Source: Psychrobacter sanguinis
Lineage (GTDB): Bacteria; Pseudomonadota; Gammaproteobacteria; Pseudomonadales; Moraxellaceae
Assembly: GCF_020736705.1 (NCBI RefSeq)
Contig: NZ_CP085990.1
Span: forward strand, 2,852,001-2,916,000
Length of the DNA stretch: 64,000 nt
Reading direction: 5' to 3'
Shown: positions 1 through 8,594 of the stretch, piece by piece
Layout of the letters: each line of letters starts with the position of its first letter
Numbering within the stretch: position 1 is the stretch's first letter
Program-made: the position numbers and the translations under genes
The notes under the pieces: generated by a model
The model's input: the letters and a program-made list of their open reading frames with translations, nothing else
Database searches by the model: none
Told to the model about the DNA's origin: nothing

Positions 1-60
1 GGTAAAAGGGTTTTTTATTGCCAGCTTTTTATACTTTATATAACGCTATCTGACCATTTG

Positions 61-681
61 TTATTCATCGTTGGCCGGTTTGTCCAACTTTTTAACATCT
101 TTGATAACAGGCTTAGCTGATCCATCGACTGTGGTGTTTTGCTTGAATACGTTGCCAAATGGGTTGGCATTTTTAGAACCGGTTTGATTACCAAATGGGT
201 TTTGACCACCGAAAGGATTACCGCCAACGCCGCCCATACCACCAAATGGATTCTGGCCACCCATTTGACCGCCCATCTGTTTAGCCATCATTTCCATCAT
301 CTTTTGCTGATTGTTCATGACATAGTTATTGGCCATATTTTTCAGTTTCTTTTGGACCGGTGGTAGAACAACCAATAAAGCCAAAATGTCTGACAATAAA
401 CCTGGAATAAGCAATAATAGACCGCCCACTGCCATTGCAATGGTTTTGATAAGGGTATTCTCAGGCGGACGCATGGCAGGATTCATCATTCCTCCTGCTT
501 TCATTTGCTGTGCCATCGGATTCAGAGTGGTCATACCACGGCGTATTAGGCTAAGCCCAATCACAGCGGCAACGATAAACCAGATGAACACCCACCAGCC
601 ACTGATGAACTGTGCCACCAAATACCACAGTAGCATTTCGATAATAAACCATACGATGGCTAAGCCAACTAACTGACCCAT
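61..681 (-). CDS. fxsA: FxsA family membrane protein with NPFG-repeat tail
   Basis: Inner-membrane FxsA-family protein. In E. coli, overproduced FxsA relieves F-plasmid exclusion of phage T7; its normal role is unclear. Residues about 1-110 hold the family domain: hydrophobic stretches at about 3-25, 28-45 and 80-105, with the RRGM turn between them. E. coli FxsA is about 158 residues and this one is 206. The extra length is a Gly/Asn/Met/Gln-rich C-terminal tail with four NPFG motifs (roughly 140-185). The ATG at 681 follows AGGA at about 10 nt. It is transcribed divergently from ruvC. Family assignment is confident; the role of the tail is unknown. Confidence 0.85.
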   Translation of the reverse strand: MGQLVGLAIVWFIIEMLLWYLVAQFISGWWVFIWFIVAAVIGLSLIRRGMTTLNPMAQQMKAGGMMNPAMRPPENTLIKTIAMAVGGLLLLIPGLLSDILALLVVLPPVQKKLKNMANNYVMNNQQKMMEMMAKQMGGQMGGQNPFGGMGGVGGNPFGGQNPFGNQTGSKNANPFGNVFKQNTTVDGSAKPVIKDVKKLDKPANDE

Positions 682-751
682 AATTGTGTCGTCCTATTTT
701 GTTTTGAAAAATAACTAAAATTTAATATGTGTTAGATATATGGGGATGGCT

Positions 752-760
752 TGCTATACT
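752..760 (+). promoter_or_regulatory. Possible ruvC promoter (extended -10)
   Basis: The sequence TTGCTATACT at 751-760 contains an extended -10 element (TGC followed by TATACT). A poor -35-like TTAGAT lies at 732-737 with 17-bp spacing. It sits about 110 nt before the ruvC start. This is a pattern match only. Confidence 0.35.
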
Positions 761-867
761 ATCAAATCTTAAATGAATTTTGTTGAGGAATAACACTGAA
801 ATTTGATGTGACACTAGCAAAATTCACCTCTATAAAATTTATAACCCCTAGGATAATGTGAATTTTT

Positions 868-1452
868 ATGGCAATAATTATTGGTATTGATCCCGGCTCC
901 AGAATGACAGGTTATGGGATTATTCATCAAAAGGGAGACACCCTACGTTATCTAGATGCTGGTACCATTCGAACAGACACAAAAGAAATGCCAGAGCGAT
1001 TGAAACGTATCTTTAATGGCATTACTCGTATTACTGAATACCATTTAAAATACTCTGATGAGCCTATTCATGCAGCGGTAGAACAAGTCTTTATGGCCGA
1101 GAACCCAGATTCTGCACTCAAATTAGGTCAAGCTCGCGGTGCAGCCATAGCGGCATTGGTGGCGTTAGATTTGGAAGTTTCTGAATATACGGCCAGACAA
1201 ATTAAACAGGCTGTATGTGGTTACGGTGCTGCCGATAAGATACAAGTCCAAGAGATGGTGTGCCGTATACTTAAACTAGATGTCACCCCCCAACAAGATG
1301 CGGCTGACGGGCTGGCTTGTGCCATCTGTCATGCTCACTCAAGCCATTCTATGAATAAGCTACTGATGAACACCACGCTTCGTGGCCGAGGGGCTTCAAA
1401 GAAAAAAGGACGCTGGCGTTTGACAGAAGAAGATTTAGCGGGATTGAAATAA
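868..1452 (+). CDS. ruvC: Crossover junction endodeoxyribonuclease RuvC
   Basis: Holliday-junction resolvase, a dimeric RNase-H-fold endonuclease that cuts four-way junctions in the RuvABC pathway of recombinational repair. The 194-residue protein begins [17 protein letters not shown]. The four catalytic acidic residues are in place: D8, E72 (in AVEQVF), D144 and D147 (in QQDAADGLA). It is slightly longer than E. coli RuvC (173) because of a basic C-terminal extension. The ATG at 868 is the only good start. ruvB lies 20 kb away at 21289 and no ruvA is present in the window, so the usual ruvC-ruvA-ruvB arrangement is broken up here. Confidence 0.97.
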   Translation: MAIIIGIDPGSRMTGYGIIHQKGDTLRYLDAGTIRTDTKEMPERLKRIFNGITRITEYHLKYSDEPIHAAVEQVFMAENPDSALKLGQARGAAIAALVALDLEVSEYTARQIKQAVCGYGAADKIQVQEMVCRILKLDVTPQQDAADGLACAICHAHSSHSMNKLLMNTTLRGRGASKKKGRWRLTEEDLAGLK

Positions 1453-1530
1453 AATAAAGTAAAGGCAAGGCCTCGTTATTCAGCTATATAGTATTTATTT
1501 TTTAACCCTTAAATCAGCGGTAAAATACAG

Positions 1531-1560
1531 AATTAGGGGAGTATAAATCCTCCCCTAATT
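1531..1560. terminator. Convergent terminator, ruvC / META lipoprotein
   Basis: A perfect 11-bp stem (AATTAGGGGAG at 1531-1541 with CTCCCCTAATT at 1550-1560) and an 8-nt loop lie between two convergent genes. The trailing T tracts are weak on both strands. Confidence 0.6.
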
Positions 1561-1584
1561 TCAATAACCCTATTTAACCACTAT

Positions 1585-2445
1585 TTATGGGGCGACCGAA
1601 CTCTCAACTATCATATCTAAGACATATACAAACTGCTTACCTTTGACATCAACAGGATCAATAGTGAAGCGCTTTAAACGCAGCACACTATCAACGCTGC
1701 TATCATGTTCGTAGCCTTCAATATCATCCACGAAGAGCTCCCACTTTCCTGAGCCTTGCTTAATACCCTGCTGATTATAATAAACTGGCCTTACCTTCAG
1801 ACAAGTCTTTAAATTAGTCGCGGGACAGGTCTGCGGCTCATGATTCACCTCCCAGAATACAATGTCGCCCTGTTGCTGATATTTGGCTTCAGGTGTGACG
1901 ATACCCTGCCAACGTAAACTCTCACCGGTGATTAACTGTTGGGTAAGAATGGGCGGATTAGCACTAGGCCTCACATAAGTAGAAGACGGGTTAGCTATAG
2001 ATCCATTACCGGATTGAATACTGACTTTACTTTCAGTAGCCATCAGCTTACCCAATAACTTCTCTGCCTGATCTAGATCCTGACAATACATTTCAGTACT
2101 TATAACATTGCCAAGTTTTAAAGTATTGTTGGATAGCTGAAAATCAGCCCCCATACCATTACAGCCAACTGTAAACCCGATTCGTTGACGATTTTGTTTT
2201 ATGTCAAAACTGAGTTGTACTTGATCTTTTATGCGATCCAAAGCTACTAGAGGCTGATTATTTTTATCGCTAGCAGCCACCAGTTGCCATTTAAAATCGG
2301 CCAATAATGAGGGCTTAATTGTTTTAGTCATACTATTATTATTGGCGCTGTCTTGCTGAGGTGCCCGAGTCTCTAAACTTTGACACCCTCCTAACAATAA
2401 ACTACTAGCTATCATGGCTATAGGGAATGCTTTTAACAGAGACAT
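1585..2445 (-). CDS. Lipoprotein with META (HslJ-like) and DUF4377 domains
   Basis: Probable outer-membrane or periplasmic lipoprotein. A signal peptide ends in a lipobox (LLLGGC, lipidated C21). Residues about 45-150 form a META/DUF306 domain like heat-shock protein HslJ, including the conserved GFTVGCNGMGADF segment and a second cysteine (EMYCQD). The C-terminal part (about 175-283) resembles DUF4377: paired cysteines in CPATNLKTCLKV, then WELFVDDIEGYEHD. The start codon follows an SD (AAGGA) that lies inside the last codons of the upstream GST gene, and the genes are separated by 2 nt, so translation is likely coupled. Related proteins are linked to envelope stress; the precise function is unknown. 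Confidence 0.8.
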   Translation of the reverse strand: MSLLKAFPIAMIASSLLLGGCQSLETRAPQQDSANNNSMTKTIKPSLLADFKWQLVAASDKNNQPLVALDRIKDQVQLSFDIKQNRQRIGFTVGCNGMGADFQLSNNTLKLGNVISTEMYCQDLDQAEKLLGKLMATESKVSIQSGNGSIANPSSTYVRPSANPPILTQQLITGESLRWQGIVTPEAKYQQQGDIVFWEVNHEPQTCPATNLKTCLKVRPVYYNQQGIKQGSGKWELFVDDIEGYEHDSSVDSVLRLKRFTIDPVDVKGKQFVYVLDMIVESSVAP

Positions 2446-2447
2446 AT

Positions 2448-3092
2448 TTATCCTTCATCTTTATTTCTTTGAAAGCCAAATCGCTCATTCATTGTGTTAT
2501 AAAAGCGTGCTATACCCTCTCCATGCGCAGTAGGATCAAACTTAAGAACTCGTCCAAAATCAAGGCCAATATACAAGACAATATCAGCATAACTTAATTG
2601 ATTACCTACCAAGTAATCTTTGTCTTTTAAAATATTATTGAAATAAGGCAGTGCTTTTTCGGCTCTGGCGATAGACTTAGGGGCAAATTCGGGGACTTGA
2701 TCAACTCGGTGCGCTTTTGAGGGATGACTGTGTTGAAAAGCGAGCATAAAATTATATAACACTTCAAATTCCGCCGCTCTTCGTATTGAGCACACTTGTG
2801 CCCGTTGTACGACATCATTACCCATCACTGAGCGTTCACCATACACCCTATCCAAATACTCACAAATGGCTTGAGAGTCATTGAGCACGGTACCATCTTC
2901 TAATACTAATACTGGTAGTAATTTTAATGGGTTAATCTTGGCGAACTCTTCGGTTAAATGCTCACCTTTTGCCATATCAATATCGATAACTTCAATGTCA
3001 TCAATCTCATCTAAATTGATACCTTTGGCTTCAAGAAGAATCACTACTTTACGAGGATTGGGTGCTTTTCTAGTTAAATATAATTTTTTCAT
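2448..3092 (-). CDS. Glutathione S-transferase family protein
   Basis: Cytosolic GST-fold protein, probably glutathione-dependent conjugation or reduction; the substrate is unknown. The thioredoxin-like N domain starts MKKLYLTRKAPNPRKVVILLEAKG and contains the glutathione-contact motifs KLLPVLVLEDG (cis-Pro) and NDSQAICEYLD. The all-helical C domain follows, with DYLVGNQLSYADIVLY near residue 165. An upstream in-frame ATG at 3104 would add MEFD, but GGAG lies 6 nt before the ATG at 3092 and nothing useful precedes the first, so I use 3092. It is the first gene of a two-gene unit with the META lipoprotein. Confidence 0.87.
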   Translation of the reverse strand: MKKLYLTRKAPNPRKVVILLEAKGINLDEIDDIEVIDIDMAKGEHLTEEFAKINPLKLLPVLVLEDGTVLNDSQAICEYLDRVYGERSVMGNDVVQRAQVCSIRRAAEFEVLYNFMLAFQHSHPSKAHRVDQVPEFAPKSIARAEKALPYFNNILKDKDYLVGNQLSYADIVLYIGLDFGRVLKFDPTAHGEGIARFYNTMNERFGFQRNKDEG

Positions 3093-3213
3093 ATCAAACT
3101 CCATTTGATTTAATGTAAAGGGACAAAAAGATAAAGATAGCGCCCCTTATTTCGTCTTTAATCATAACAAATCCACTGGATAACACCATAGTAATATTTG
3201 TTATTAAAATACA

Positions 3214-3245
3214 AAAGCCCCCATAGTCTAAGCTATGAGGGCTTT
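3214..3245 (-). terminator. Rho-independent terminator of the peroxiredoxin gene
   Basis: A 13-bp stem with one mismatch (AAAGCCCCCATAG with CTATGAGGGCTTT) and a 6-nt loop. On the minus strand it is followed by TTTTGTATTTT. It lies about 87 nt after the peroxiredoxin stop and before the GST gene. Confidence 0.8.
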
Positions 3246-3331
3246 CGGTTTTATGTATCACTATTAACCTACGACTGCTTAACTGGTATCAGTTAACTGA
3301 CATCGTTTATCTCGTTAAACAGTCAAAGCCA

Positions 3332-3973
3332 TTACTTATTAGGCTGAGGTGTGGTACGTAAGTAAGGTTTGATTTCAGTGAAGCCTTTTGGATAGTCTTT
3401 TTCTGAAATATCTTCTGTTTTGATACTTGGTGGAATAATAACGTCATCCCCATCTTTCCAGTCAACAGGAGTAGCAACATTGTACTCGTCTGTTAATTGA
3501 AGGGCATCGATGGCACGAAGAATTTCATCAAAATTACGGCCAACGCTTGCTGGGTAAGTTAGAATCAAACGAACTTTCTTTTTTGGATCAATAATAAATA
3601 CGCTACGTACCGTATGAGTAGTTGCAGCATTAGGATGAATCATGTCATACAATTCAGCCACTTTCTTATTTTCATCGCCAATGATTGGGAAGTTCAAAGC
3701 AGTGCCTTGAGTTTCACCAATATCGCTTGCCCATGCTTTATGATCTTCTACGTCATCTACAGAGATACAAATTGGCTTAACACCGCGCTTCTGAAACTCA
3801 CCATTTAGAGCAGCAGCACGACCTAATTCAGTAGTACATACTGGGGTGAAATCAGCTGGGTGTGAGAAGAATACTACCCAGTTGTCACCTGCCCAATCAT
3901 AAAAATTAATATCACCCTCAGTAGTTGGGGCGTCAAAGTTTGGAGCATCATCACCTAAACGTAAATGTGCCAT
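3332..3973 (-). CDS. 1-Cys peroxiredoxin (Prx6 type)
   Basis: Thiol peroxidase that reduces hydrogen peroxide and organic hydroperoxides in the cytoplasm. The 213-residue protein has the Prx6-class N-terminal domain with peroxidatic C46 in HPADFTPVCTTELG, the conserved Arg in HTVRSVFIIDP, and the long C-terminal Prx6 extension (VDWKDGDDVIIPP and the PKGF-EIKPYLR ending). No resolving cysteine appears in the C-terminal part, as expected for the 1-Cys class. The ATG at 3973 has AAGGA 7 nt upstream. A palindrome at 4036-4053 lies in its promoter region and may bind a regulator. Confidence 0.93.
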   Translation of the reverse strand: MAHLRLGDDAPNFDAPTTEGDINFYDWAGDNWVVFFSHPADFTPVCTTELGRAAALNGEFQKRGVKPICISVDDVEDHKAWASDIGETQGTALNFPIIGDENKKVAELYDMIHPNAATTHTVRSVFIIDPKKKVRLILTYPASVGRNFDEILRAIDALQLTDEYNVATPVDWKDGDDVIIPPSIKTEDISEKDYPKGFTEIKPYLRTTPQPNK

Positions 3974-4035
3974 ATCAAAATCCTTATTTATAATTGATTT
4001 ATTTAACCGCTCTCATGCACAGTAGTACTATGCAA

Positions 4036-4053
4036 TTGATAATATACTATCAA
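4036..4053. promoter_or_regulatory. Palindrome upstream of the peroxiredoxin gene
   Basis: TTGATA - 6 nt - TATCAA forms an 18-bp dyad about 63-80 nt upstream of the peroxiredoxin start. Position and AT-rich core suit an operator for a redox or LysR-type regulator, but no specific consensus is matched. Confidence 0.3.
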
Positions 4054-4146
4054 AATAAATATATTAAAACTATGCCAGATTGTAAAAGCTTTATGCCGTT
4101 TTGGTGATTGTGTTTCAGCTTTGAATCGATAATTTTTTAACCAAAA

Positions 4147-4170
4147 AACCCGCCAGCAAACTGACGGGTT
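4147..4170 (-). terminator. Terminator of the DUF2057 gene
   Basis: A 10-bp stem with one G-T type mispair (AACCCGCCAG with CTGACGGGTT) and a CAAA loop. It is followed on the minus strand by TTTTTTGG, 31 nt after the stop codon at 4201. Confidence 0.8.
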
Positions 4171-4200
4171 TAGATAAGAACAATTGTCTTTAAATGTTAA

Positions 4201-4875
4201 CTATTTTTGGATCCATTGACGGATTTTTTCACGTTCATCTGGCGTGGCTTGTAGCCATAACTGCATAAAACGGTCTAAAGTATCAGCTTGAGCTGAGTTG
4301 CTGTTAGTGCTTACTGGTGCAATAGCGTTGCTATTAGATGACTTACCATCAGCATTGATAGCGGCGATGGCTTTTTGATTTTCCATCTGAGCATCATTAC
4401 TGCCGAATAAGGAAGTAATGCTTGAGAACAAACCACCCTCTTCGATAACACCGGTAGATTTGCTAACAACTTGTGAGCCTTTCATGACTGCTAAAGTTGG
4501 GGCCTTGGCATATTGTTTGGCTTCTTCATACTTCTCTGGCTGACCTGGCATAGCCAAACGATACGTTTGATTATCTTGCATCTCTGCTGTTACTGTGACA
4601 TTGCCTGAACGCAAATAATCATGCTCATCATTGCGTAAGTCATATAGACGGTCATATTTAGCAGTAATCACGTGTTTACCAGGCTGTAGGTTAAAACTTT
4701 TCTTTAAAGACTGGAAAGGACTGCTGTTCATTTGCTGACCATTAATGGCAGTAACTTTGATGTTATCATCTACGCTAAGGGTAACTTCAGCGTGAGCAAA
4801 GGTTAGGGAAAATAAGCCGATACCTGCTAAAGTTAATAATTTATTGAACATTGGCTTGTTACTTCTATCAGTCAT
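4201..4875 (-). CDS. DUF2057 (YccT-like) exported protein
   Basis: Secreted or periplasmic protein of unknown function. The N terminus has a positively charged region, a hydrophobic core (LLTLAGIGLFSLTF) and a signal-peptidase-like AHA-E site. The mature part resembles the DUF2057/YccT family (beta-rich, with LQPGKHVITAKYDRLYD and a YRLAMPGQP segment). The C-terminal third is Asn/Ser-rich, then ends in a short helical segment (LDRFMQLWLQATPDEREKIRQWIQK region). The ATG at 4875 has AAGG 7 nt upstream; an internal ATG (residue 9) would leave a more typical signal peptide but has a poor SD. It has its own terminator and no obvious partner. Confidence 0.72.
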   Translation of the reverse strand: MTDRSNKPMFNKLLTLAGIGLFSLTFAHAEVTLSVDDNIKVTAINGQQMNSSPFQSLKKSFNLQPGKHVITAKYDRLYDLRNDEHDYLRSGNVTVTAEMQDNQTYRLAMPGQPEKYEEAKQYAKAPTLAVMKGSQVVSKSTGVIEEGGLFSSITSLFGSNDAQMENQKAIAAINADGKSSNSNAIAPVSTNSNSAQADTLDRFMQLWLQATPDEREKIRQWIQK

Positions 4876-5012
4876 GAGCTAGCCTTATTTTTATAAGATT
4901 ATTTGAATGAGGTGAGATAAATTTAAGATAATATTAACGCTTAATGTCTAAAGGCGATACGGTTAAAAACCTCTATATAGTAATTAAAAAATTTCGTAAT
5001 TAAAATAACTTA

Positions 5013-5825
5013 TTAAAAATTCAAAGTCATATTATCGCGGTAAGCATTACTCTCTTCAGATTTCGATAAGAAATCTTCATGTGCTTCTTGATTGATATCT
5101 TCAAGCTCAGCCATTAGTGTCTGCTCATCAATCATAGCAATGGCTTGATTAATCACCGCTTTAGAAACATGAGACCGATTTAAATTAGAAAACAACGGTT
5201 GGATCACGTTTAAGATATCAAGCATGCCACCAATGCGATGTGGACCCTCATTGAGTAAATGCTCGGTAATACGTGGGTCAAACTGCCAACCTCTTCGACG
5301 CATCACTGACTCCAGCATCGCCTTTCTATCGGCTATGTCATGCCCTTCTGGCACTCTAAACGCTGGAGATTGAATCAATCGTGTCAATAAATCTGGTAAT
5401 TCAAAAGGCAGCTCTGTCGCAGGTGTTTTGGCCGCAAAGATTAATTGCCCTTGTCCTTCTCGGCTACGATTTATGAGATGAAAAATGGCCTCTTGCCACT
5501 CCCTATTGCCTCGAATGGCTTCTAAATCATCAATAGCCACTAAATCGAAACTCTCAAGCGAGGCCAGCACGCCCACATCTGTATTAAGTAATTCTTTTAA
5601 AGAAAGGCAGATGGCAGATTTATCCATCTCCATATAAGATTCGCAGATAGCCGAAAGCAGGTGAGTTTTGCCAGTAGCGGCACTACCATAGATATACATC
5701 TGTCCAATTAAGCCAACATGCAGTTGACGAACAGCATCGATTAAAGTCGACCAGCCCGGCCCCGAAAAATCGCTCAGGCTAGCATCTCTCCTTACTTCCA
5801 GATTTAAACTTAATTGATTTGTCAT
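5013..5825 (-). CDS. hda: DnaA regulatory inactivator Hda
   Basis: AAA+ protein that, bound to the DNA-loaded sliding clamp, stimulates ATP hydrolysis by DnaA and so limits re-initiation of replication. Next to the N terminus is the clamp-binding motif QLSLNL (residues 4-9 from this start), matching QLSLPL in E. coli Hda. Walker A is GSAATGKT at 47-54, Walker B is LVAIDDLE, and an AAA+ Arg segment is present (DLLTRLIQSPAFRVPE). An upstream ATG at 5849 would add eight residues; neither start has a strong SD, and 5825 fits the family N terminus better. An acidic C-terminal tail of about 35 residues is longer than in E. coli. perM lies upstream on the same strand with a terminator between. Confidence 0.9.
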   Translation of the reverse strand: MTNQLSLNLEVRRDASLSDFSGPGWSTLIDAVRQLHVGLIGQMYIYGSAATGKTHLLSAICESYMEMDKSAICLSLKELLNTDVGVLASLESFDLVAIDDLEAIRGNREWQEAIFHLINRSREGQGQLIFAAKTPATELPFELPDLLTRLIQSPAFRVPEGHDIADRKAMLESVMRRRGWQFDPRITEHLLNEGPHRIGGMLDILNVIQPLFSNLNRSHVSKAVINQAIAMIDEQTLMAELEDINQEAHEDFLSKSEESNAYRDNMTLNF

Positions 5826-5957
5826 CAGGCTAGTATCTCGGCTCGACATAACTTTATAACGCTTATTTATATCACAATTTTAGGAACAATAATATGACAT
5901 TAGCCTTTAATAAGCCAGTAAACCTCATCAAACGCTACGTATCATCCCATAAAAAAA

Positions 5958-5989
5958 GCCTCAACAGATTAATCTCTCCCTGTTGAGGC
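5958..5989 (-). terminator. Terminator of the perM-like gene
   Basis: A perfect 10-bp stem (GCCTCAACAG with CTGTTGAGGC) and a 12-nt loop, followed on the minus strand by seven T residues. It separates the permease gene from hda, so hda probably has its own promoter. Confidence 0.9.
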
Positions 5990-6008
5990 CTCTAAATCTG
6001 CTCTACCT

Positions 6009-7109
6009 TTAATCAAAAAGCTTATATTGTTTTCTACCTTTGTACCAATCCGTCTGCTTATAAGCCTCATAAGCATGATGGAACAATACATTAATAATGG
6101 CTGAAACCGGTAAAGCAATTAACATACCTACGAAGCCCATTAAGCTGGCACCCGCTAGTACGGCAAAGATAACCCACAATGGAGATAGTCCAATTTTATC
6201 ACCCAATAATAGGGGCTGTAACACATAACCCTCTACTGCTTGCCCTACCATAAAGGCACCTGCGATAAGGCCTAGCTGTAACCAGTCCATACCGAACTGG
6301 AAGATACCAGCGATGATAGCGGCAATAAAACCAATACCGAAGCCAAGATAAGGCACAAAACTGGCTATACCTGCCACCATACCAATAATTAATCCAAGCT
6401 CTAATCCAATCAGTTGTAATTGTACGGCATAGACCACGCCCAATAAAATCATGACTAGCAGCTGACCTTTAATAAAAGCCATTAGTGCTTTATCACAGTC
6501 ACGCGCAATTTCAATAATTTTGCTGGCGCTAGCGGCAGGTAAGGCCTGTTTCCAAGTTTCTAAACGCTTATCCCAGTTGAATAAGAAATAGAAGGTTAAA
6601 ATAGGGACCAACACTACCAGACCGGTATTATTAATAACGGCAAGCCCTGAGTTCATGATATAAACTAAAAATGACTGAGCATCTGCCACATTATAGTTTT
6701 TATTGAAATACTCCATCAAAGTTTCTGAGACGATTTGCGACTCTAATGGGGGTAGATTAAAGCGGCTATTGTCATTGACCCATATGCGAATATCATTATT
6801 GTACCACTCCACTAATTTGGGCAAATATTCCCAAGCGGATTGAATTTGAGTCCATAAAGTGGGTAATAACCACCATAACAGTACAGATAACCCGAATATC
6901 AAGGCACCATAAACCAGTATAATAGATAGCCAACGTGGCATAATACGGGCCAAACGCGCAACAATAGGATTAAGAAGATAAGCAATAATAAAAGCGCTTA
7001 GAAAAGGGATAATTACGGGAAAAAGCATATATAGTAACCATAGCCCAATGCCCATGGCCACAACCACGAATAATCGTTTAAAAAACGGGTCAACTCTACC
7101 AACTTGCAT
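6009..7109 (-). CDS. PerM / AI-2E family membrane permease
   Basis: Integral membrane protein of the AI-2E exporter superfamily; the substrate is not known for most members. About eight hydrophobic segments are visible: pairs near 12-45 and 60-80, a periplasmic-type domain at about 85-150, then segments from about 150 to 335. The family signature regions VPYLGFGIGFIAAI and GEVLQ-like VEGYVLQPLLLGDKIGLSPLW are present. The ATG at 7109 (MQVGR) has AGAAG 7 nt upstream; the longer TTG start adds only two residues. The order perM, hda and divergent purMN is conserved in related gammaproteobacteria, which supports the assignment. Confidence 0.9.
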   Translation of the reverse strand: MQVGRVDPFFKRLFVVVAMGIGLWLLYMLFPVIIPFLSAFIIAYLLNPIVARLARIMPRWLSIILVYGALIFGLSVLLWWLLPTLWTQIQSAWEYLPKLVEWYNNDIRIWVNDNSRFNLPPLESQIVSETLMEYFNKNYNVADAQSFLVYIMNSGLAVINNTGLVVLVPILTFYFLFNWDKRLETWKQALPAASASKIIEIARDCDKALMAFIKGQLLVMILLGVVYAVQLQLIGLELGLIIGMVAGIASFVPYLGFGIGFIAAIIAGIFQFGMDWLQLGLIAGAFMVGQAVEGYVLQPLLLGDKIGLSPLWVIFAVLAGASLMGFVGMLIALPVSAIINVLFHHAYEAYKQTDWYKGRKQYKLFD

Positions 7110-7308
7110 ACACAATCTTCTCTTAATAAAAGGCCTAATGTAATGTGACTAATAATTTATTTTCTAACACATTACATCATATCTGAAAGATAAGTTAATA
7201 ATTTAAATACAAAGACAAAATTCATCCTATAATAATCCACAACTACGTAATCATTAACTGAATTTTAGTCATTTTTTGTTTTTATCGATAATTAATGACG
7301 GTTAAATT

Positions 7309-7336
7309 TTGCCAGCCTTGTGTTTTTGCGTATAAT
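7309..7336 (+). promoter_or_regulatory. Probable purM promoter
   Basis: TTGCCA (7309-7314), a 16-bp spacer and a consensus TATAAT (7331-7336). Transcription would begin near 7343 and give a leader of about 158 nt before the purM ATG. No PurR-type operator is evident. Confidence 0.6.
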
Positions 7337-7377
7337 GCCCTCAGATAATCGTTATTTACAAACTTTGCTGTTACAGA

Positions 7378-7415
7378 CAGGCTGTTATAGATAATCCAGG
7401 CTGCTATAGGTAATT
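7378..7415 (+). repeat. Two adjacent 19-bp direct repeats in the purM leader
   Basis: Copy 1 is CAGGCTGTTATAGATAATC (7378-7396) and copy 2 is CAGGCTGCTATAGGTAATT (7397-7415), 16 of 19 identical. They lie in the transcribed leader predicted for purM. Confidence 0.75.
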
Positions 7416-7501
7416 TAAGAAAGTAATTAAAACCGGTTATCTTTTATGTTGATTTCCTATCATTTTATTCCCACATTCGCTTATTAAGGTCTGCTGCTAC
7501 C

Positions 7502-8593
7502 ATGAGCCATCCAAATTCTAATGCATCTGCTAACTCGTCAACTCAAGATAAGCCAACTTCACTTAGCTACAAAGACGCTGGTGTAGATATTGATGCAGGT
7601 GATGCCCTAGTACAACGCATTAAATCTGTTGCTAAATCAACCACTCGTCCAGAAGTTGTCGGTGGCCTTGGTGGATTTGGCGCTTTATGCCGTATTCCAA
7701 CAGGCTATAAGTCGCCTTTATTAGTCTCAGGAACAGATGGTGTGGGCACTAAGCTTAAGCTTGCGCTCCAATTAGACCGTCATGACACTATCGGTATCGA
7801 CTTAGTGGCTATGTGTGTTAACGACCTATTGGTATGTGGTGCTGAGCCGTTATTCTTCTTAGATTACTATGCCACTGGTAAGTTAGATGTCGATACTGCA
7901 GCCTCAGTTGTGGGCGGTATCGGTGAAGGCTGTAAACAGTCTAATTGCGCACTAATCGGTGGTGAAACTGCTGAAATGCCAGGCATGTATCAAGATGAAG
8001 ACTATGATTTAGCCGGATTCTGTGTGGGCGTGGTTGAAGAGTCTGAAGTTATTACAGGCGACAATGTTGCTGAAGGTGATGTGCTTATTGGTATTGCTTC
8101 AAGTGGCGCACACTCAAACGGCTACTCATTAGTTCGTAAAGTTATTGAAGTAAGCGGTGTGGATATTGCTAATTCTGAGGAAACTTTAGATGGTCAGCCT
8201 ATTGCTGATGCGCTAATGGCCCCTACCAAAATCTACGTCAAATCTATTCAAGCGTTACAAAAAGCACTAGGGAACAGTCAACTTCATGCTATGTCTCATA
8301 TCACGGGCGGCGGTTTCACTGAAAACTTACCTCGCGTATTGCCAGAAACTTTAGCTGCTAAAATCGATACTCAAAGCTGGGAAATGCCTGAGTTATTCCA
8401 GTGGCTACAGAAGCACGGTAACATTGAGCAGTCTGAGATGTACCGTACCTTTAACTGTGGTGTGGGCTTCGTAGTTGTGGTTCCCGCAGAAGTGGCTGAG
8501 CAAGCTATAACCATATTGAATGAAGCGGGTGAAAAAGCTTTCAGATTTGGTGAAATTATCACTCGTACTGACGATGCGGTGGTATATTCATAA
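7502..8593 (+). CDS. purM: Phosphoribosylformylglycinamidine cyclo-ligase (AIR synthetase)
   Basis: Fifth step of de novo purine synthesis: ATP-dependent closure of FGAM to 5-aminoimidazole ribonucleotide, in the cytoplasm. The 363-residue protein contains [30 protein letters not shown] (nucleotide/phosphate loop), [34 protein letters not shown] and the C-domain [14 protein letters not shown] Ser/Asn-rich stretch of about 20 residues precedes the conserved region. The purM stop is one base from the purN start, so the two are co-translated as in the standard purMN operon. Confidence 0.98.
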   Translation: MSHPNSNASANSSTQDKPTSLSYKDAGVDIDAGDALVQRIKSVAKSTTRPEVVGGLGGFGALCRIPTGYKSPLLVSGTDGVGTKLKLALQLDRHDTIGIDLVAMCVNDLLVCGAEPLFFLDYYATGKLDVDTAASVVGGIGEGCKQSNCALIGGETAEMPGMYQDEDYDLAGFCVGVVEESEVITGDNVAEGDVLIGIASSGAHSNGYSLVRKVIEVSGVDIANSEETLDGQPIADALMAPTKIYVKSIQALQKALGNSQLHAMSHITGGGFTENLPRVLPETLAAKIDTQSWEMPELFQWLQKHGNIEQSEMYRTFNCGVGFVVVVPAEVAEQAITILNEAGEKAFRFGEIITRTDDAVVYS

Positions 8594-8594
8594 T

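Larger units (their letters stand above)
7110..7501. other. Intergenic region between perM and purM
   Basis: A 392-bp divergent spacer. It holds a good sigma-70-type promoter for purM (7309-7336) and an adjacent pair of 19-bp direct repeats in the presumed purM leader (7378-7415). The perM-proximal 200 bp are AT-rich and I see no clear element there. Confidence 0.6.

Noticed and set aside
329..676. 115-codon open frame antisense to fxsA
   Set aside because: Mirror of the membrane-coding frame of fxsA with no features of its own.
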